A stretch of DNA of 64,000 nucleotides from JACVRW01 sp963821275 (GCA_963821275.1 CAWGDF010000009.1:611784-675783), one strand, 5' to 3'. Shown: positions 17,731-28,736, counted from the first letter of the stretch. A program made the numbers and translations. The notes: generated by a model not told the origin, from the sequence alone.

Positions 17731-18951
17731 ATGAACAGGCCCTTCGCAAATCTGCTCGCCGGCGTGCTCGGAGGCCTCCTGGTGCTGATCCTCGGGGCCG
17801 TGCTGATCGCCACCGACGTGATCGACACAGGCGACAGCCGGACCACCGTCCGCCAGGCCCCGGTCACCCAGACCGCGTCCGACAACGACGGCGAGGGCCG
17901 CACGGTGCGCGACATCTACAAGGACGAGGGCCGCGGGGTCGTGTTCGTCTCCGCCGAGGGAGTGAGCAGCGACAGCGAGTCGCCGTTCGGCGCCCCGCAG
18001 GAGGGCACCGCCACCGGCTCCGGATTCGTGGTCGACGAGGAGGGCACCATCCTCACCAACGCCCACGTGGTCTCCGGCGCGGAGAGCGTCAGCGTCAGCT
18101 TCACCGAGGACGGCGAGCAGGTGGACGCGGAGGTAAAGGGCGTGGACACCTCCACCGATCTGGCAGCGCTGCAGGTGGACCCCGGCGACGTCGAGGGCGG
18201 CCTCGACCCGATCCCGCTGGGCGACTCCTCCCAGCTCGAGGTCGGCGACCCCGTGGTCGCCATCGGCAACCCGTTCGGCTTCACTCGCACCGTCACGACC
18301 GGAATCGTGTCGGCCCTGGCCCGGCAGATCACCGCGCCGGACGGCTTCCCGATCCGCAACGTGATCCAGACCGACGCCGCGATCAACCCCGGCAACTCGG
18401 GGGGCCCTCTCCTCGACGGTGAGGGGCGCGTGATCGGCATCAACTCCCAGATCGCCACCGGAGGCACCAGCCAGGGCTCGGTGGGCATCGGCTTCGCCGT
18501 CCCCGTCAACACCGCGAAGTCGCTGCTGCCCGACCTGCGGGAGGGCAACGACATCGAGCGCGCCTACCTCGGCCTGAGCATGGTCGACGTGACCGGAGAG
18601 GTGGCCGCGCGGCTCGACCTGCCCGAAGACCGCGGCGCGCTGGTCCAGGAGGTCACCCCCGGCGGGCCGGCGGCCAAGGCCGGGCTGCGCGGTCCGAGCC
18701 GGGCCGGCAGCGACGGCATCGCGGCCGGCGGCGACTTGATCGTGACGGTGGACGGGCAGGAGGTCGAGAACGCCGACGACGTGGCCGCGGCCATCGCGGA
18801 CAATCAGCCCGGGGACACGGTCGAGGTCGAGTTCCTGCGCGGCGACGAGCGCGAGACCAAGCAGGTCAAGCTGGGGGAGCGCCCGGACCGGAGCCAGCCC
18901 CAGAGCCAGCAGGCGCCCGAGGGCGGCGCCGACCCGTTCGGCCTGCCGTAG
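17731..18951 (+). CDS. HtrA/DegP-type serine protease with PDZ domain
   Basis: Membrane-anchored S1C serine protease, expected to degrade misfolded extracytoplasmic proteins. There is one N-terminal membrane segment (LLAGVLGGLLVLILGAVLI). The triad is complete: His in LTNAHVVSGAE, Asp in TDLAALQVD, and Ser in NPGNSGGPLLDGEG. A PDZ domain follows (about residues 280-380; QEVTPGGPAAKAGL). It ends in a Gln/Pro-rich tail. 406 aa. It lies 61 bases after the transglutaminase gene and 30 bases before trpF, so it could share a transcript with either. Confidence 0.93.
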   Translation: MNRPFANLLAGVLGGLLVLILGAVLIATDVIDTGDSRTTVRQAPVTQTASDNDGEGRTVRDIYKDEGRGVVFVSAEGVSSDSESPFGAPQEGTATGSGFVVDEEGTILTNAHVVSGAESVSVSFTEDGEQVDAEVKGVDTSTDLAALQVDPGDVEGGLDPIPLGDSSQLEVGDPVVAIGNPFGFTRTVTTGIVSALARQITAPDGFPIRNVIQTDAAINPGNSGGPLLDGEGRVIGINSQIATGGTSQGSVGIGFAVPVNTAKSLLPDLREGNDIERAYLGLSMVDVTGEVAARLDLPEDRGALVQEVTPGGPAAKAGLRGPSRAGSDGIAAGGDLIVTVDGQEVENADDVAAAIADNQPGDTVEVEFLRGDERETKQVKLGERPDRSQPQSQQAPEGGADPFGLP

Positions 18952-18981
18952 CCGCACCCGGCCTGCGACCATTGGCGGGCC

Positions 18982-19629
18982 ATGACCCGCGTCAAGATCT
19001 GCGGCATCACCCGGCCCGACGACGCCCGCCAGGCGGCGGAGCTCGGCGCCTGGGCGCTGGGGCTGATCTTCTGGCCCGGCAGCCCCCGGGCCTGCGCGGT
19101 GGAGGAGGCCGAGGCGATCGGGGCCGAGCTGCACCGGCGCCTCGAGGTCACCGGAGTGTTCGTGAACGCGAGCCTCGACGAGATCGCTCTCACAGCCGAC
19201 CGCTGCTCGCTGACCCTGCTTCAGCTGCACGGCGACGAGGGGCCGGCGTTCTGCCGCGAGGCCGCCCGGCGCACCGGCTGCCGGGTGATGAAGGCGGTGC
19301 GCGTGCGTGACGCGGCCCAGGTCCACGACCTGCGCCGCTTCCACACCGACTTCCACCTGCTCGACGCCTACTCGCCGCGCGGCCCCGGCGGCACCGGGGA
19401 GACATTCAGCTGGGAGCTCGCCTCCCTCCACCCGGCCGAGCCGCCGGTGGTCCTCTCCGGCGGTCTCAACCCCGACAACGTGGGCGAGGCGATCGCGGTC
19501 GCCCGGCCGTTCGCGGTCGACACCGCGAGCGGCACCGAGGCCGAGCCCGGGCGCAAGGACCCGGCGCGGCTGACCGCCTTCTTCCGGGCCGTGGAGGCCG
19601 CCGGAACCGTGGCCGCACGCTCGGCATGA
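18982..19629 (+). CDS. trpF: Phosphoribosylanthranilate isomerase
   Basis: TIM-barrel isomerase, third tryptophan step. KICGITRPDDARQAAELGA at the N-terminus contains the catalytic Cys. GLIFWPGSPRA, VGVFVN-like GVFVNASLDEI, LQLHGDE and LSGGLNPDNV are all family motifs. 215 aa from ATG 18982. The stop overlaps trpB as ATGA. It heads the trpFBA block, separated from trpEGDC by about 6.4 kb. Confidence 0.94.
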   Translation: MTRVKICGITRPDDARQAAELGAWALGLIFWPGSPRACAVEEAEAIGAELHRRLEVTGVFVNASLDEIALTADRCSLTLLQLHGDEGPAFCREAARRTGCRVMKAVRVRDAAQVHDLRRFHTDFHLLDAYSPRGPGGTGETFSWELASLHPAEPPVVLSGGLNPDNVGEAIAVARPFAVDTASGTEAEPGRKDPARLTAFFRAVEAAGTVAARSA

Positions 19630-20792
19630 GCACGCCGGCGCTGGAGCGGCGCTTCGGTCCCTACGGGGGCCGCTACGTGCCCGAGACGCTGATTCCGGCG
19701 CTCGACGAGCTCGAGCGCGAGTGGCTGTCGGCCCGCTCGGACCCGCTGTTCGGCGACGAGCTGGCCGGCCTGCTGCGCGACTACGTGGGCCGGCCCACAC
19801 CGCTCTACCAGGCCCGGCGGCTGTCCGAGCTCACCGGCGGTCAGGTCTGGCTCAAGCGCGAGGACCTCACCCACACCGGCTCGCACAAGATCAACAACGC
19901 CCTCGGCCAGGCCCTGCTGGCCCGGCGGATGGGCAAGCCGCGGGTGATAGCCGAGACGGGGGCGGGCCAGCACGGCGTGGCCTCCGCCACCGCCTCGGCG
20001 CTGCTGGGGCTCGAGTGCGTCGTGTACATGGGTACCGAGGACATGCGCCGCCAGCGGCCGAACGTCGAGCGCATGCGCCTTCTCGGCGCCGAGGTGGTCG
20101 CCGTGGAGGCGGGGGCGCGCACGCTCAAGGAGGCGGTCTCGGCGGCGATCCGGGACTGGGTGACCAACGTCGAGTCCACCCATTACGTGATCGGCTCGGC
20201 CGTGGGCCCCGCGCCCTACCCCGCGCTGGTGCGCGACCTGCAGCGCCGGATCGGTGACGAGGCGCGTGCCCAGCTGCAGGCCGAGGCCGGCGTGCTGCCC
20301 GACCGGGTGCTGGCCTGCGTGGGCGGCGGCTCCAACGCGATCGGCACCTTCGTCCCCTTCCTCGCGGACGAGAGCGTGGAGCTGATCGGCGTCGAGGCCG
20401 CGGGCGACGGCCTGGGCACGCGCCGCCATTCGGCGCCGCTGACGACCGGTGCGCGCGGCGTGCTCCACGGGGCCCTGTCCGCGGTCCTGCAGGACGAAGA
20501 GGGCCAGATCCTGGAGGCCCACTCCATCTCCGCGGGCCTGGACTACCCGGGCTCGGGGCCAGAGCACGCGTGGCTGCGCGACAGCGGACGCGTACGTTAC
20601 GTAGCCGTGGAGGACGGCGCGGCCGTCGCCGCCTTCAAGAAGGTGGCGGAGCTCGAGGGGATCGTGCCCGCCCTCGAGCCGGCTCACGCGCTGGCCTGGC
20701 TGATGTCGAACCCGGGGCCGGGGCTCGACCTGGTCACTCTGTCGGGGCGCGGCGACAAGGACCTGGCCGAGGTGCTCGGCCGCGACGAGTGA
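19626..20792 (+). CDS. trpB: Tryptophan synthase beta chain
   Basis: PLP enzyme condensing indole with serine. FGPYGGRYVPETLIPAL and LKREDLTHTGSHKINNALG (PLP Lys in SHKIN) are definitive. ETGAGQHGVASATA and VGGGSNAIGTF follow. The length of 388 aa is typical of the TrpB1 class that pairs with TrpA. It overlaps both trpF and trpA, consistent with stoichiometric production of the alpha/beta complex. Confidence 0.96.
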   Translation: MSTPALERRFGPYGGRYVPETLIPALDELEREWLSARSDPLFGDELAGLLRDYVGRPTPLYQARRLSELTGGQVWLKREDLTHTGSHKINNALGQALLARRMGKPRVIAETGAGQHGVASATASALLGLECVVYMGTEDMRRQRPNVERMRLLGAEVVAVEAGARTLKEAVSAAIRDWVTNVESTHYVIGSAVGPAPYPALVRDLQRRIGDEARAQLQAEAGVLPDRVLACVGGGSNAIGTFVPFLADESVELIGVEAAGDGLGTRRHSAPLTTGARGVLHGALSAVLQDEEGQILEAHSISAGLDYPGSGPEHAWLRDSGRVRYVAVEDGAAVAAFKKVAELEGIVPALEPAHALAWLMSNPGPGLDLVTLSGRGDKDLAEVLGRDE

Positions 20793-21577
20793 GCGTCGCC
20801 GCCACCGGCCTCGACCGCATCGCCGCGGCCTTCGCCGCGCACGACAAGCGCGCAGCCCTCATGCCCTACCTGATGGCCGGGTATCCGGACCTCGACGCCT
20901 CGGCCGACGCGGGCACGGCCGCCGCCGACGCCGGCGCGGACCTGATCGAGCTCGGCATCCCCTTCTCGGACCCGCTGGCGGACGGTCCGGTGATCCACGC
21001 CGCGGCCACCGAGGCGCTGCAGGCGGGGGCTACGCCGCACGGCGCGCTGCGGGTATGCGAGCGGCTGGCGGGGCGGCTGCCGGTGGTGCTGATGGTGTAC
21101 GCCAACGTCGTCCTCACCGCCGGGGCGCGGCAGTTCGCGCTGCGCGCCGCGGCGGCCGGCGCCGCGGGGCTGATCGTCCCGGACCTCCCTCACGACGAGG
21201 CGGGGGAGGTGCGCCAGGCCTGCGGTGCCGAGGGCCTCGCGCTGGTTCCCCTCGTGGCCCCCACCACCACGCCCGAGCGCGTGACCGAGATCGGGGCCGA
21301 GGCCCGGGGATTCGTCTACACGGTCTCCCTCACAGGCACCACCGGCGAGCGGACCGAGCTGCCGCCCGGGCTGGAGGAGACGGTCGCGGGGGTCAGGCGC
21401 GCCACGGACCTGCCGGTGGCCGTGGGCTTCGGGATCTCGACACCCGCCCAGGCGCGCGCGGTCGCGGAGCTGGCGGACGGCGTGATCGTCGGCAGCCGAG
21501 TGGTGCGCGCCGCCGGCGAGGGCGGGCCGGAGGCGGTGGGAGAGCTGGTGTCCGAGCTCGCCACCGGTCTCCGCTGA
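20789..21577 (+). CDS. trpA: Tryptophan synthase alpha chain
   Basis: Cleaves indole-3-glycerol phosphate and channels indole to TrpB. ELGIPFSDPLADGPVIHAA carries the catalytic acidic residues; PYLMAGYPD, GLIVPDLPHDEA and GFGISTPAQA follow. GTG 20789 overlaps the trpB stop (GTGA) and gives 262 aa. The longer open frame back to 20570 is a shadow of trpB. Confidence 0.95.
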   Translation: MSVAATGLDRIAAAFAAHDKRAALMPYLMAGYPDLDASADAGTAAADAGADLIELGIPFSDPLADGPVIHAAATEALQAGATPHGALRVCERLAGRLPVVLMVYANVVLTAGARQFALRAAAAGAAGLIVPDLPHDEAGEVRQACGAEGLALVPLVAPTTTPERVTEIGAEARGFVYTVSLTGTTGERTELPPGLEETVAGVRRATDLPVAVGFGISTPAQARAVAELADGVIVGSRVVRAAGEGGPEAVGELVSELATGLR

Positions 21578-21581
21578 CGAG

Positions 21582-21587
21582 TAGGCT
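21582..21587 (+). promoter_or_regulatory. Candidate -10 element for the NTF2-like gene
   Basis: TAGGCT ends 10 bases before ATG 21598, with no Shine-Dalgarno sequence between them. Confidence 0.25.
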
Positions 21588-21597
21588 GGGCGCCACC

Positions 21598-22155
21598 ATG
21601 GCCGAGACCAAGACGGGGAGCGGGACGCAGACCAAGCCCAAGCCTCGGACCACCAAGCGCAAGGCGGTCGAGGAATGCGTCACCGCCTACTTCGACGCCA
21701 TCGCCGCCCGTGACCTGCACGCGCTGGGCGAGCACTGGCGGGAGGACGGCGTGGACGAGGTCGTCCCGATCGGCGTCCTGCGAGGGCGGGGCGAGATCCG
21801 GGACTTCTTCCGCGAGCTCTTCGCCGCGGTTCCCGATCTCGAGACCCAGGTCGTACGCGTCGTGGCCGGTGACCGCCTGGCGGCCCTCGAATGGCGCATG
21901 AGCGGCACCTTCAACGGCGCGCCGTTCCAGGGCATCGACCCGACCGGCAACGAGGTCCAGATGCGCGGCCTCGATCTGTTCGAGGTCGAGGACGGCCAGA
22001 TCGTGGGCAACACGGGCTACTACGACGGCGCGGAGTTCGTCCGCCAGGTGGGCATGATGCCGCCGCAGGACTCCGGCGCTGAGCGCGCCCTTAAGAGCGC
22101 CTTCAACACCGTCACGAAGGTGCGCAAGGCCGTCGCGGAGCGGACGGGCGGCTGA
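21598..22155 (+). CDS. NTF2-like / SnoaL-family (ester cyclase-like) protein
   Basis: Small alpha+beta barrel protein of the NTF2-like superfamily. After a Lys/Thr-rich N-terminal tail (about 25 residues) comes AVEECVTAYFDAIAARDLHAL. Then GRGEIRDFFRELFAAVPDLE, FNGAPFQGIDPTGN and LDLFEVEDGQIVGNTGYYD give the polyketide-cyclase-like (SnoaL) pattern. 185 aa from ATG 21598. Many members are enzymes of unknown substrate, others are binding proteins. It overlaps the following membrane gene as TGATG. Confidence 0.78.
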   Translation: MAETKTGSGTQTKPKPRTTKRKAVEECVTAYFDAIAARDLHALGEHWREDGVDEVVPIGVLRGRGEIRDFFRELFAAVPDLETQVVRVVAGDRLAALEWRMSGTFNGAPFQGIDPTGNEVQMRGLDLFEVEDGQIVGNTGYYDGAEFVRQVGMMPPQDSGAERALKSAFNTVTKVRKAVAERTGG

Positions 22156-22346
22156 TGGCGGTCCTCGTGGCCCTGACCGTGGGCCTCGTGTGGTGGGTGG
22201 CGGCCTGGTCGTTCGGGCTCAAGTCCTTCGACGCGTTCCTGCTGACCGTGCTGATCGTCGTCTCCGCGGCCACCTTCGTGATCATCAAGCCGTTCATAGA
22301 CAAGCTCCTCGGCCACGAAGAGGCCGCTTCAGAGGAATCGGCCTAG
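22155..22346 (+). CDS. Small two-helix membrane protein, function unknown
   Basis: 63 aa with two hydrophobic segments (VALTVGLVWWVAAWSFGL and FLLTVLIVVSAATFVIIKPF) and an acidic C-terminus (GHEEAASEESA). ATG 22155 shares a base with the preceding TGA, supporting translation coupled to the NTF2-like gene. Its TAG stop interleaves with that of pfk on the other strand (CTAG, 22343-22346). Not recognised as a named family. Confidence 0.7.
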   Translation: MAVLVALTVGLVWWVAAWSFGLKSFDAFLLTVLIVVSAATFVIIKPFIDKLLGHEEAASEESA

Positions 22347-23377
22347 CCGAAGAACGTCACCGCCGCCTCGTAGTCCTCGGCGGGCACCATGCGCAGCTCG
22401 GCCACCGCCTCCGACAGCGGCACGAGCTTGATGCGCGTCCCGCGCAGCGCGGGCATGTGGCCCCAGCGGCCGGCGTTTGCCCCGTCCACCGCCGCCAGCC
22501 CGAGCCGGGTGGCGAGCACGCGATCGAAGGCCGTGGGCGTGCCGCCCCGCTGGATGTGGCCGAGCACGGTGGCCCGCGCTTCGAACCCGGTGCGCTCCGC
22601 GATCTCGCCCTCGAGGCGCTGCCCGACCCCGCCCAGGCGCTCGTGGCCGAACTCGTCCCTGCCGGCGCTGGTCACGGTCTCCATCGTGCCCTCCTTGGGG
22701 GTGGCGCCCTCGGCGACCACCACGATCGAGAAGTAGCGCCCGCGTGAATGGCGGCGGCGGATCAGGCGGCACACTTCCTCCACGTCGAAGGGGCGCTCCG
22801 GGATGAGGATCACGTCGGCGCCGCCGGCCAGCCCCGAGTGCAGGGCGATCCAGCCGGCGTGACGGCCCATCACCTCCACGATCATCACCCGGTTGTGCGA
22901 CTCGGCGGTGGTGTGGAGGCGGTCGATGGCGTCGGTGGCGATCTGGACCGCGGTGTCGAAGCCGAAGGTCATGTCGGTGCCGCCGAGGTCGTTGTCGATC
23001 GTCTTCGGCACGCCGAGGACCGGGAGGCCGTGCTCGCCGTGCAGCCGGGCGGCGGCGCCCAGGGTGTCCTCGCCGCCGATCGCGATCAGCCCGTCCAGGC
23101 GCTGGTTGGCCATGGTGTCCCTGATCCGCTCCGGGCCGCTCTCGTCCTTGAAGGGGTTGGTGCGGGAGCTGCGGAGGATCGTCCCGCCCCGGGGCAGGAT
23201 CCCGCGGGTGGACTCGATCGTCAGCTCCTCGTAGGCGTTCTCGAGGGGCCCGCGCCAGCCGTCGCGAAAGCCCACGATGCTGTGGGCGTAGCCGTCGATG
23301 CCCTTGCGCACGATGGCCCGGATCACCGCGTTGAGACCCGGGCAGTCACCCCCGCCTGTGAGCACGCCGATCCGCAT
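22343..23377 (-). CDS. pfkA: 6-phosphofructokinase, probably pyrophosphate-dependent
   Basis: Phosphorylates fructose 6-phosphate. The family is clear: MRIGVLTGGGDCPGLNAVIR, then PKTIDNDLGGTDMTFGFDTA (catalytic Asp128) and MGRHAGWIALHSGLAGGAD. The donor-site residues point to pyrophosphate rather than ATP: GGEDT has Asp104 where ATP enzymes have Gly, and PKTIDND has Lys125 where E. coli-type enzymes have Gly. This pattern belongs to the group III enzymes typified by the Amycolatopsis methanolica PPi-PFK. 344 aa, minus strand, start ATG at 23377. It is preceded at 5 bases by a TAATCT hexamer. Confidence 0.9.
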   Translation of the reverse strand: MRIGVLTGGGDCPGLNAVIRAIVRKGIDGYAHSIVGFRDGWRGPLENAYEELTIESTRGILPRGGTILRSSRTNPFKDESGPERIRDTMANQRLDGLIAIGGEDTLGAAARLHGEHGLPVLGVPKTIDNDLGGTDMTFGFDTAVQIATDAIDRLHTTAESHNRVMIVEVMGRHAGWIALHSGLAGGADVILIPERPFDVEEVCRLIRRRHSRGRYFSIVVVAEGATPKEGTMETVTSAGRDEFGHERLGGVGQRLEGEIAERTGFEARATVLGHIQRGGTPTAFDRVLATRLGLAAVDGANAGRWGHMPALRGTRIKLVPLSEAVAELRMVPAEDYEAAVTFFG

Positions 23378-23382
23378 CGGGC

Positions 23383-23388
23383 GGGCAG
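23383..23388 (-). promoter_or_regulatory. Candidate -10 element for leaderless pfk
   Basis: TAATCT on the minus strand, 5 bases before the pfk ATG, without a Shine-Dalgarno sequence. Part of the 196-base divergent gap between pfk and the liv operon. Confidence 0.3.
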
Positions 23389-23531
23389 ATTACCCGTAAG
23401 CAGCCAGGTTGGACGGCTGCGCTGCTCCCTCGGCGACGAGGGTCCGGCGCTCCCTGAATTTCGCGCGAAGACCAGATTTTCTCCGCGTTAAGCCGCCCCC
23501 CGTACGGGGACACTTTTACGTGAGGGACGTC

Positions 23532-23537
23532 TAGGAT
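23532..23537 (+). promoter_or_regulatory. Candidate -10 element for the liv operon
   Basis: TAGGAT about 36 bases before the livJ start, with a weak GGACAC-like -35 about 18 bases upstream of it (23508-23513). A strong AGGAGG Shine-Dalgarno sequence at 23565-23570 follows, so this transcript has a short leader, unlike its neighbours. Confidence 0.35.
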
Positions 23538-23573
23538 GCCCGGTCGGATTGGGAGCCATCTCTTAGGAGGGAC

Positions 23574-24866
23574 ATGTCACGAGTACGTTGGCTGGCACTG
23601 CTCAGCTGCCTCCTCGGCCTCTTCGCTCTTACCGTCGCCGCCTGCGGTGACGATGAGGAGGAAGGCGGAGGGGGAGAAGGCGGGGGCGAGACGGTCTCCG
23701 GTAGCACCCTGACGATCTATTCGAGCCTCCCGCTTCAGGGAACCTCGAAGGGGCAGTCCGAGGCGGTCATCGCCGGCGAGAAGCTGGCCCTGCAGGAGGC
23801 GAGCAACAAGGTCGGCAAGTGGAACATCAAGTACGTGTCGCTGGACGACTCCACGGCGCAGAACCCGGGCACCGCGGACGAGGCGCAGACCGCGACAAAC
23901 GCCCGTAAGGCCGTGCAGGACGACACGACCATCTTCTACCTGGGCGAGTTCAACTCGGGCGGGACGAAGGTGTCGCTGCCGATCCTCAACAAGGCGGGGA
24001 TTCCGCAGATCTCTCCGTCCAACACCTACGTCGGCCTGACCACCGACAAGCCTGGCTCCGAGCCGGGTGAGCCGGAGAAGTACTACCCGGCCCAGACCCG
24101 CACGTACGCCCGGGTCGTCCCCGCGGACGACATCCAGGGGGCCGCGCTGGTGACCACCATGGTCGAGGACGGCTGCAAGTCGCTGCACATCTTCAACGAC
24201 AAGACCACCTACGGCGCCGGCCTCGCGAGGAACATCGAGCTGTCGGCGAAGGACCAGGGCCTGACGGTCGAGGCCAACGACGGCACCGACCGCAACGCGC
24301 CGAACTACCGCTCGCTTGCCGCGAACGTGAAGGCCGACTGCTTCGTCGGCTCGGGCGTGACCGGTGAGAACTACGTCCAGGTGTTCAAGGACGTGGCGGC
24401 GGCCAACCCGGACGTGAAGCTCTACGGCCCGGACGGCGTGGCCGAGGAGGCGTTCACCAACCCGGCCGAGGGTGGAATCCCGGCCGATGTCGGTGCGCGC
24501 ACCAAGATCACGGTCGCGACCCTCGGTCTCGAGGAGTTCAAGAAGCGCGACAACGCCGAGGCGGAGAAGTTCTTCACCGCCTTCGAGAAGGAGTACGGAG
24601 ACTCCACACCGGACCCGTACGCCATCTACGGCTACGAGACCATGAAGCTGGCGCTCGACACGCTCGAGGCCGCCGGTGACAAGGCCAACGACCGCAAGGT
24701 CGTGTCCGACACGCTGGTCACCAAGACGAAGGACCGCGAGTCGGCGCTCGGTGTTTACTCGATCGACGCGAACGGTGACACCACGCTGACCGACTACGGG
24801 CTCTACACCATCAAGGATGGTGTGCCCACGTTCGACAAGGTCATCAAGGCGCAAGCCGGCAGCTAG
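23574..24866 (+). CDS. livJ: Branched-chain amino-acid-type ABC transporter substrate-binding lipoprotein
   Basis: Extracytoplasmic receptor of a HAAT-family ABC importer. It has a lipoprotein signal ending TVAAC with lipidated Cys24, then an acidic Gly-rich linker. A Leu/Ile/Val-binding-protein fold follows: LTIYSSLPLQGTSKGQSEAVI, IPQISPSNTYVGLT, LHIFNDKTTYGAGLA and DPYAIYGYETMKLAL. 430 aa. ATG 23574 has AGGAGG at 23565-23570. First gene of livJHMGF, followed by a strong hairpin that probably lowers read-through so the receptor is made in excess. Ligand not fixed by sequence; amide or urea-type ligands occur in this family. Confidence 0.9.
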   Translation: MSRVRWLALLSCLLGLFALTVAACGDDEEEGGGGEGGGETVSGSTLTIYSSLPLQGTSKGQSEAVIAGEKLALQEASNKVGKWNIKYVSLDDSTAQNPGTADEAQTATNARKAVQDDTTIFYLGEFNSGGTKVSLPILNKAGIPQISPSNTYVGLTTDKPGSEPGEPEKYYPAQTRTYARVVPADDIQGAALVTTMVEDGCKSLHIFNDKTTYGAGLARNIELSAKDQGLTVEANDGTDRNAPNYRSLAANVKADCFVGSGVTGENYVQVFKDVAAANPDVKLYGPDGVAEEAFTNPAEGGIPADVGARTKITVATLGLEEFKKRDNAEAEKFFTAFEKEYGDSTPDPYAIYGYETMKLALDTLEAAGDKANDRKVVSDTLVTKTKDRESALGVYSIDANGDTTLTDYGLYTIKDGVPTFDKVIKAQAGS

Positions 24867-24892
24867 CCGGAACGCAAGAAGTGATGCAGCGG

Positions 24893-24922
24893 AGAGGGGC
24901 GGACCTGCGGGTTCGCCCCTCT
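24893..24922 (+). terminator. Strong intercistronic hairpin between livJ and livH
   Basis: A 13-bp stem (24893-24905 pairing with 24910-24922, one G-U pair) closes a 4-base TGCG loop. There is no proper T-run after it (TCGGTAT), so it is more likely a partial terminator or an mRNA-stabilising element protecting the livJ message than a full stop. livH begins 28 bases after it. Confidence 0.65.
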
Positions 24923-24950
24923 TCGGTATAGGATCGCCAGCGGAGGGGAC

Positions 24951-26008
<1,058 letters not shown>

Positions 26009-26012
<4 letters not shown>

Positions 26013-27198
26013 GCCGCATCAGGACCCTCCGGCAGGACAAGCGGTCGAGCTGGGTGCTTGCCGCGGTCGTGCTGGTGGCGGTGGCGATCCTGCCCCTGTT
26101 TCGCGACCCGCTCGACGGCCTGACCAACGACATGATCCTGGCCCTGGCCTTCGTGGTCATGGCGCTCGGGCTCAATCTGGTCGTGGGCTTTGCCGGCCTG
26201 CTCGACCTGGGCTACGTCGCCTTCTTCGCGTTCGGCCTGATGGTCACCGGCTGGTGGGCCTCGGACTTCTACTCGACGGTCAACAACGAGGAGGGCATCC
26301 ACGTCGGGGTCAGCGACTTCGTCTCCAACCTCCCCGGCATCCACCTCAACTTCCTCCTTCTGATCGTCGGGGCGATCATCATCTGCGCGATCGCCGGCGC
26401 GATCATCGGCCTGCCCACCCTGCGGCTGCGGGGCGACTACATCGCGATCGTCACCCTCGCCTTCGGCGAGATCATCGGCCGGGTGTTCGCCAACGGCGAC
26501 GCGATCACCGTGTTCGGCGACAACGCGCTGTCCAACGGGCGCCAGTCGATCTCCCCGATCGACCAGATCAACCTGCCGGTGGTCGGCGAGTTCGACTCGG
26601 CCACCGACCTGCGGCCCTACTACTGGACCGTGCTGGCTCTATGCCTGGTGGTGCTGTTCGTGAACTTCCGCCTGCGCGACTCGCGCCTGGGCCGGGCCTG
26701 GATAGCCCTGCGCGAGGACGAGGTGGCAGCGGCCAGCATGGGCGTGCCGCTGGTCAAGACCAAGCTGCTCTCCTACGCGGCGGGAGGGGCCTTCGGCGGC
26801 ATCTCCGGCGCCTTCCTCGGGCCCTTCTACTCGAGCGTCAACGCGAACCAGTTCCAGTTCGGGTTCTCGATCTTCATCCTGGCCATGGTGATCCTCGGAG
26901 GCCTGGGCAGCATCTGGGGCGTAGTGATCGGCGCGGTGGTGCTCAGCTTCGTCAACTACTGGGTCATCCCCGACGTGCTGGACGGCGAGCGAGTGCGCGG
27001 CTTCCTGAGCGACCTGGGGCTGACGTTCACCTTCAGCGAGGTCGCCTTCGGGGTGTTCGGCTTCCTGCTGGTCCTGATGATGGTGCTGCGTCCCGAGGGC
27101 TTGCTGCCCGAGCGCCGCCATCAGATGGAGCTGACCGGAGCGGACCCCGAGGCGGCGGAGCGGGAGCAGCCTGGGACCGCGGCCTTCGAGGGGCGAGT

Positions 27199-27202
<4 letters not shown>
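26009..27202 (+). CDS. livM: Branched-chain amino-acid-type ABC transporter permease LivM
   Basis: Second permease of the importer. Multiple membrane helices, with GLNLVVGFAGLLDLGYVAFF, LRGDYIAIVTLAFGEIIGR, and the coupling loop AWIALREDEVAAASMGV. ATG 26009 overlaps livH, giving 397 aa. The open frame continues upstream to 25919 inside livH but a start there would be out of keeping with the tight overlaps. The stop overlaps livG (ATGA). Confidence 0.92.
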
Positions 27203-28028
<826 letters not shown>

Positions 28029-28029
<1 letters not shown>

Positions 28030-28736
28030 TGGCGCTGCTCGAGGTGCACGACATCCACACCTTCTACGGCAACATCGAGGCGCTGAAGGGGGTGTCGCTG
28101 GAGGTCGAGGAGGGCGAGATCGTCACGCTCATCGGCTCGAACGGCGCCGGTAAGTCCACCACGCTCCGCTCGATCTCCGGACTCACGCCGCCGCGCGAGG
28201 GCTCGGTGCGATTCGAGGACAAGGAGATCGGCGAGACGGCGCCGCAGGACGTCGTGCGACTGGGCATCTCGCAGTCGCCCGAGGGGCGGCACTGCTTCCA
28301 GCGCATGACCGTGCGTGAGAACCTCGACCTGGGCGCCTACCTGCGCCGCGACTCGGACGTGAACAACGACATGGACCGGGTGTTCGACCTGTTTCCCCGC
28401 CTCAAGGAGCGCGAGCGCCAGAAGGCGGGCACGATGTCCGGCGGCGAGCAGCAGATGCTGGCCATCGGGCGGGCGCTGATGGCCAACCCGAAGCTGCTGC
28501 TGCTCGACGAGCCCTCTATGGGCATCGCCCCCGTGCTCGTGGAGCGCATCTACGAGACCATCGCGGAGATCAACCGCCAGGGCACCACCATCCTGCTGGT
28601 GGAGCAGAACGCCAACTTCGCCCTCGAGGTGTCCAAGCGCGGCTACGTGCTGGAGACCGGCACGGTCGCGGTCGCGGACAAGTCGGTGAACCTGCGGGAC
28701 AACCCCGAGGTCCAGAAGGCGTACCTGGGCGCATGA
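28029..28736 (+). CDS. livF: Branched-chain amino-acid-type ABC transporter ATPase LivF
   Basis: Second ABC ATPase, expected to dimerise with LivG. Walker A is GSNGAGKSTTLRSISG, the signature is GTMSGGEQQMLAIGRALM, and Walker B is LLLLDEPSMGIAP. LGISQSPEGRHCFQRMTV and VEQNANFAL are typical LivF features. 235 aa, the normal length. Overlaps livG at its start and a small membrane protein gene at its end. Confidence 0.94.
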
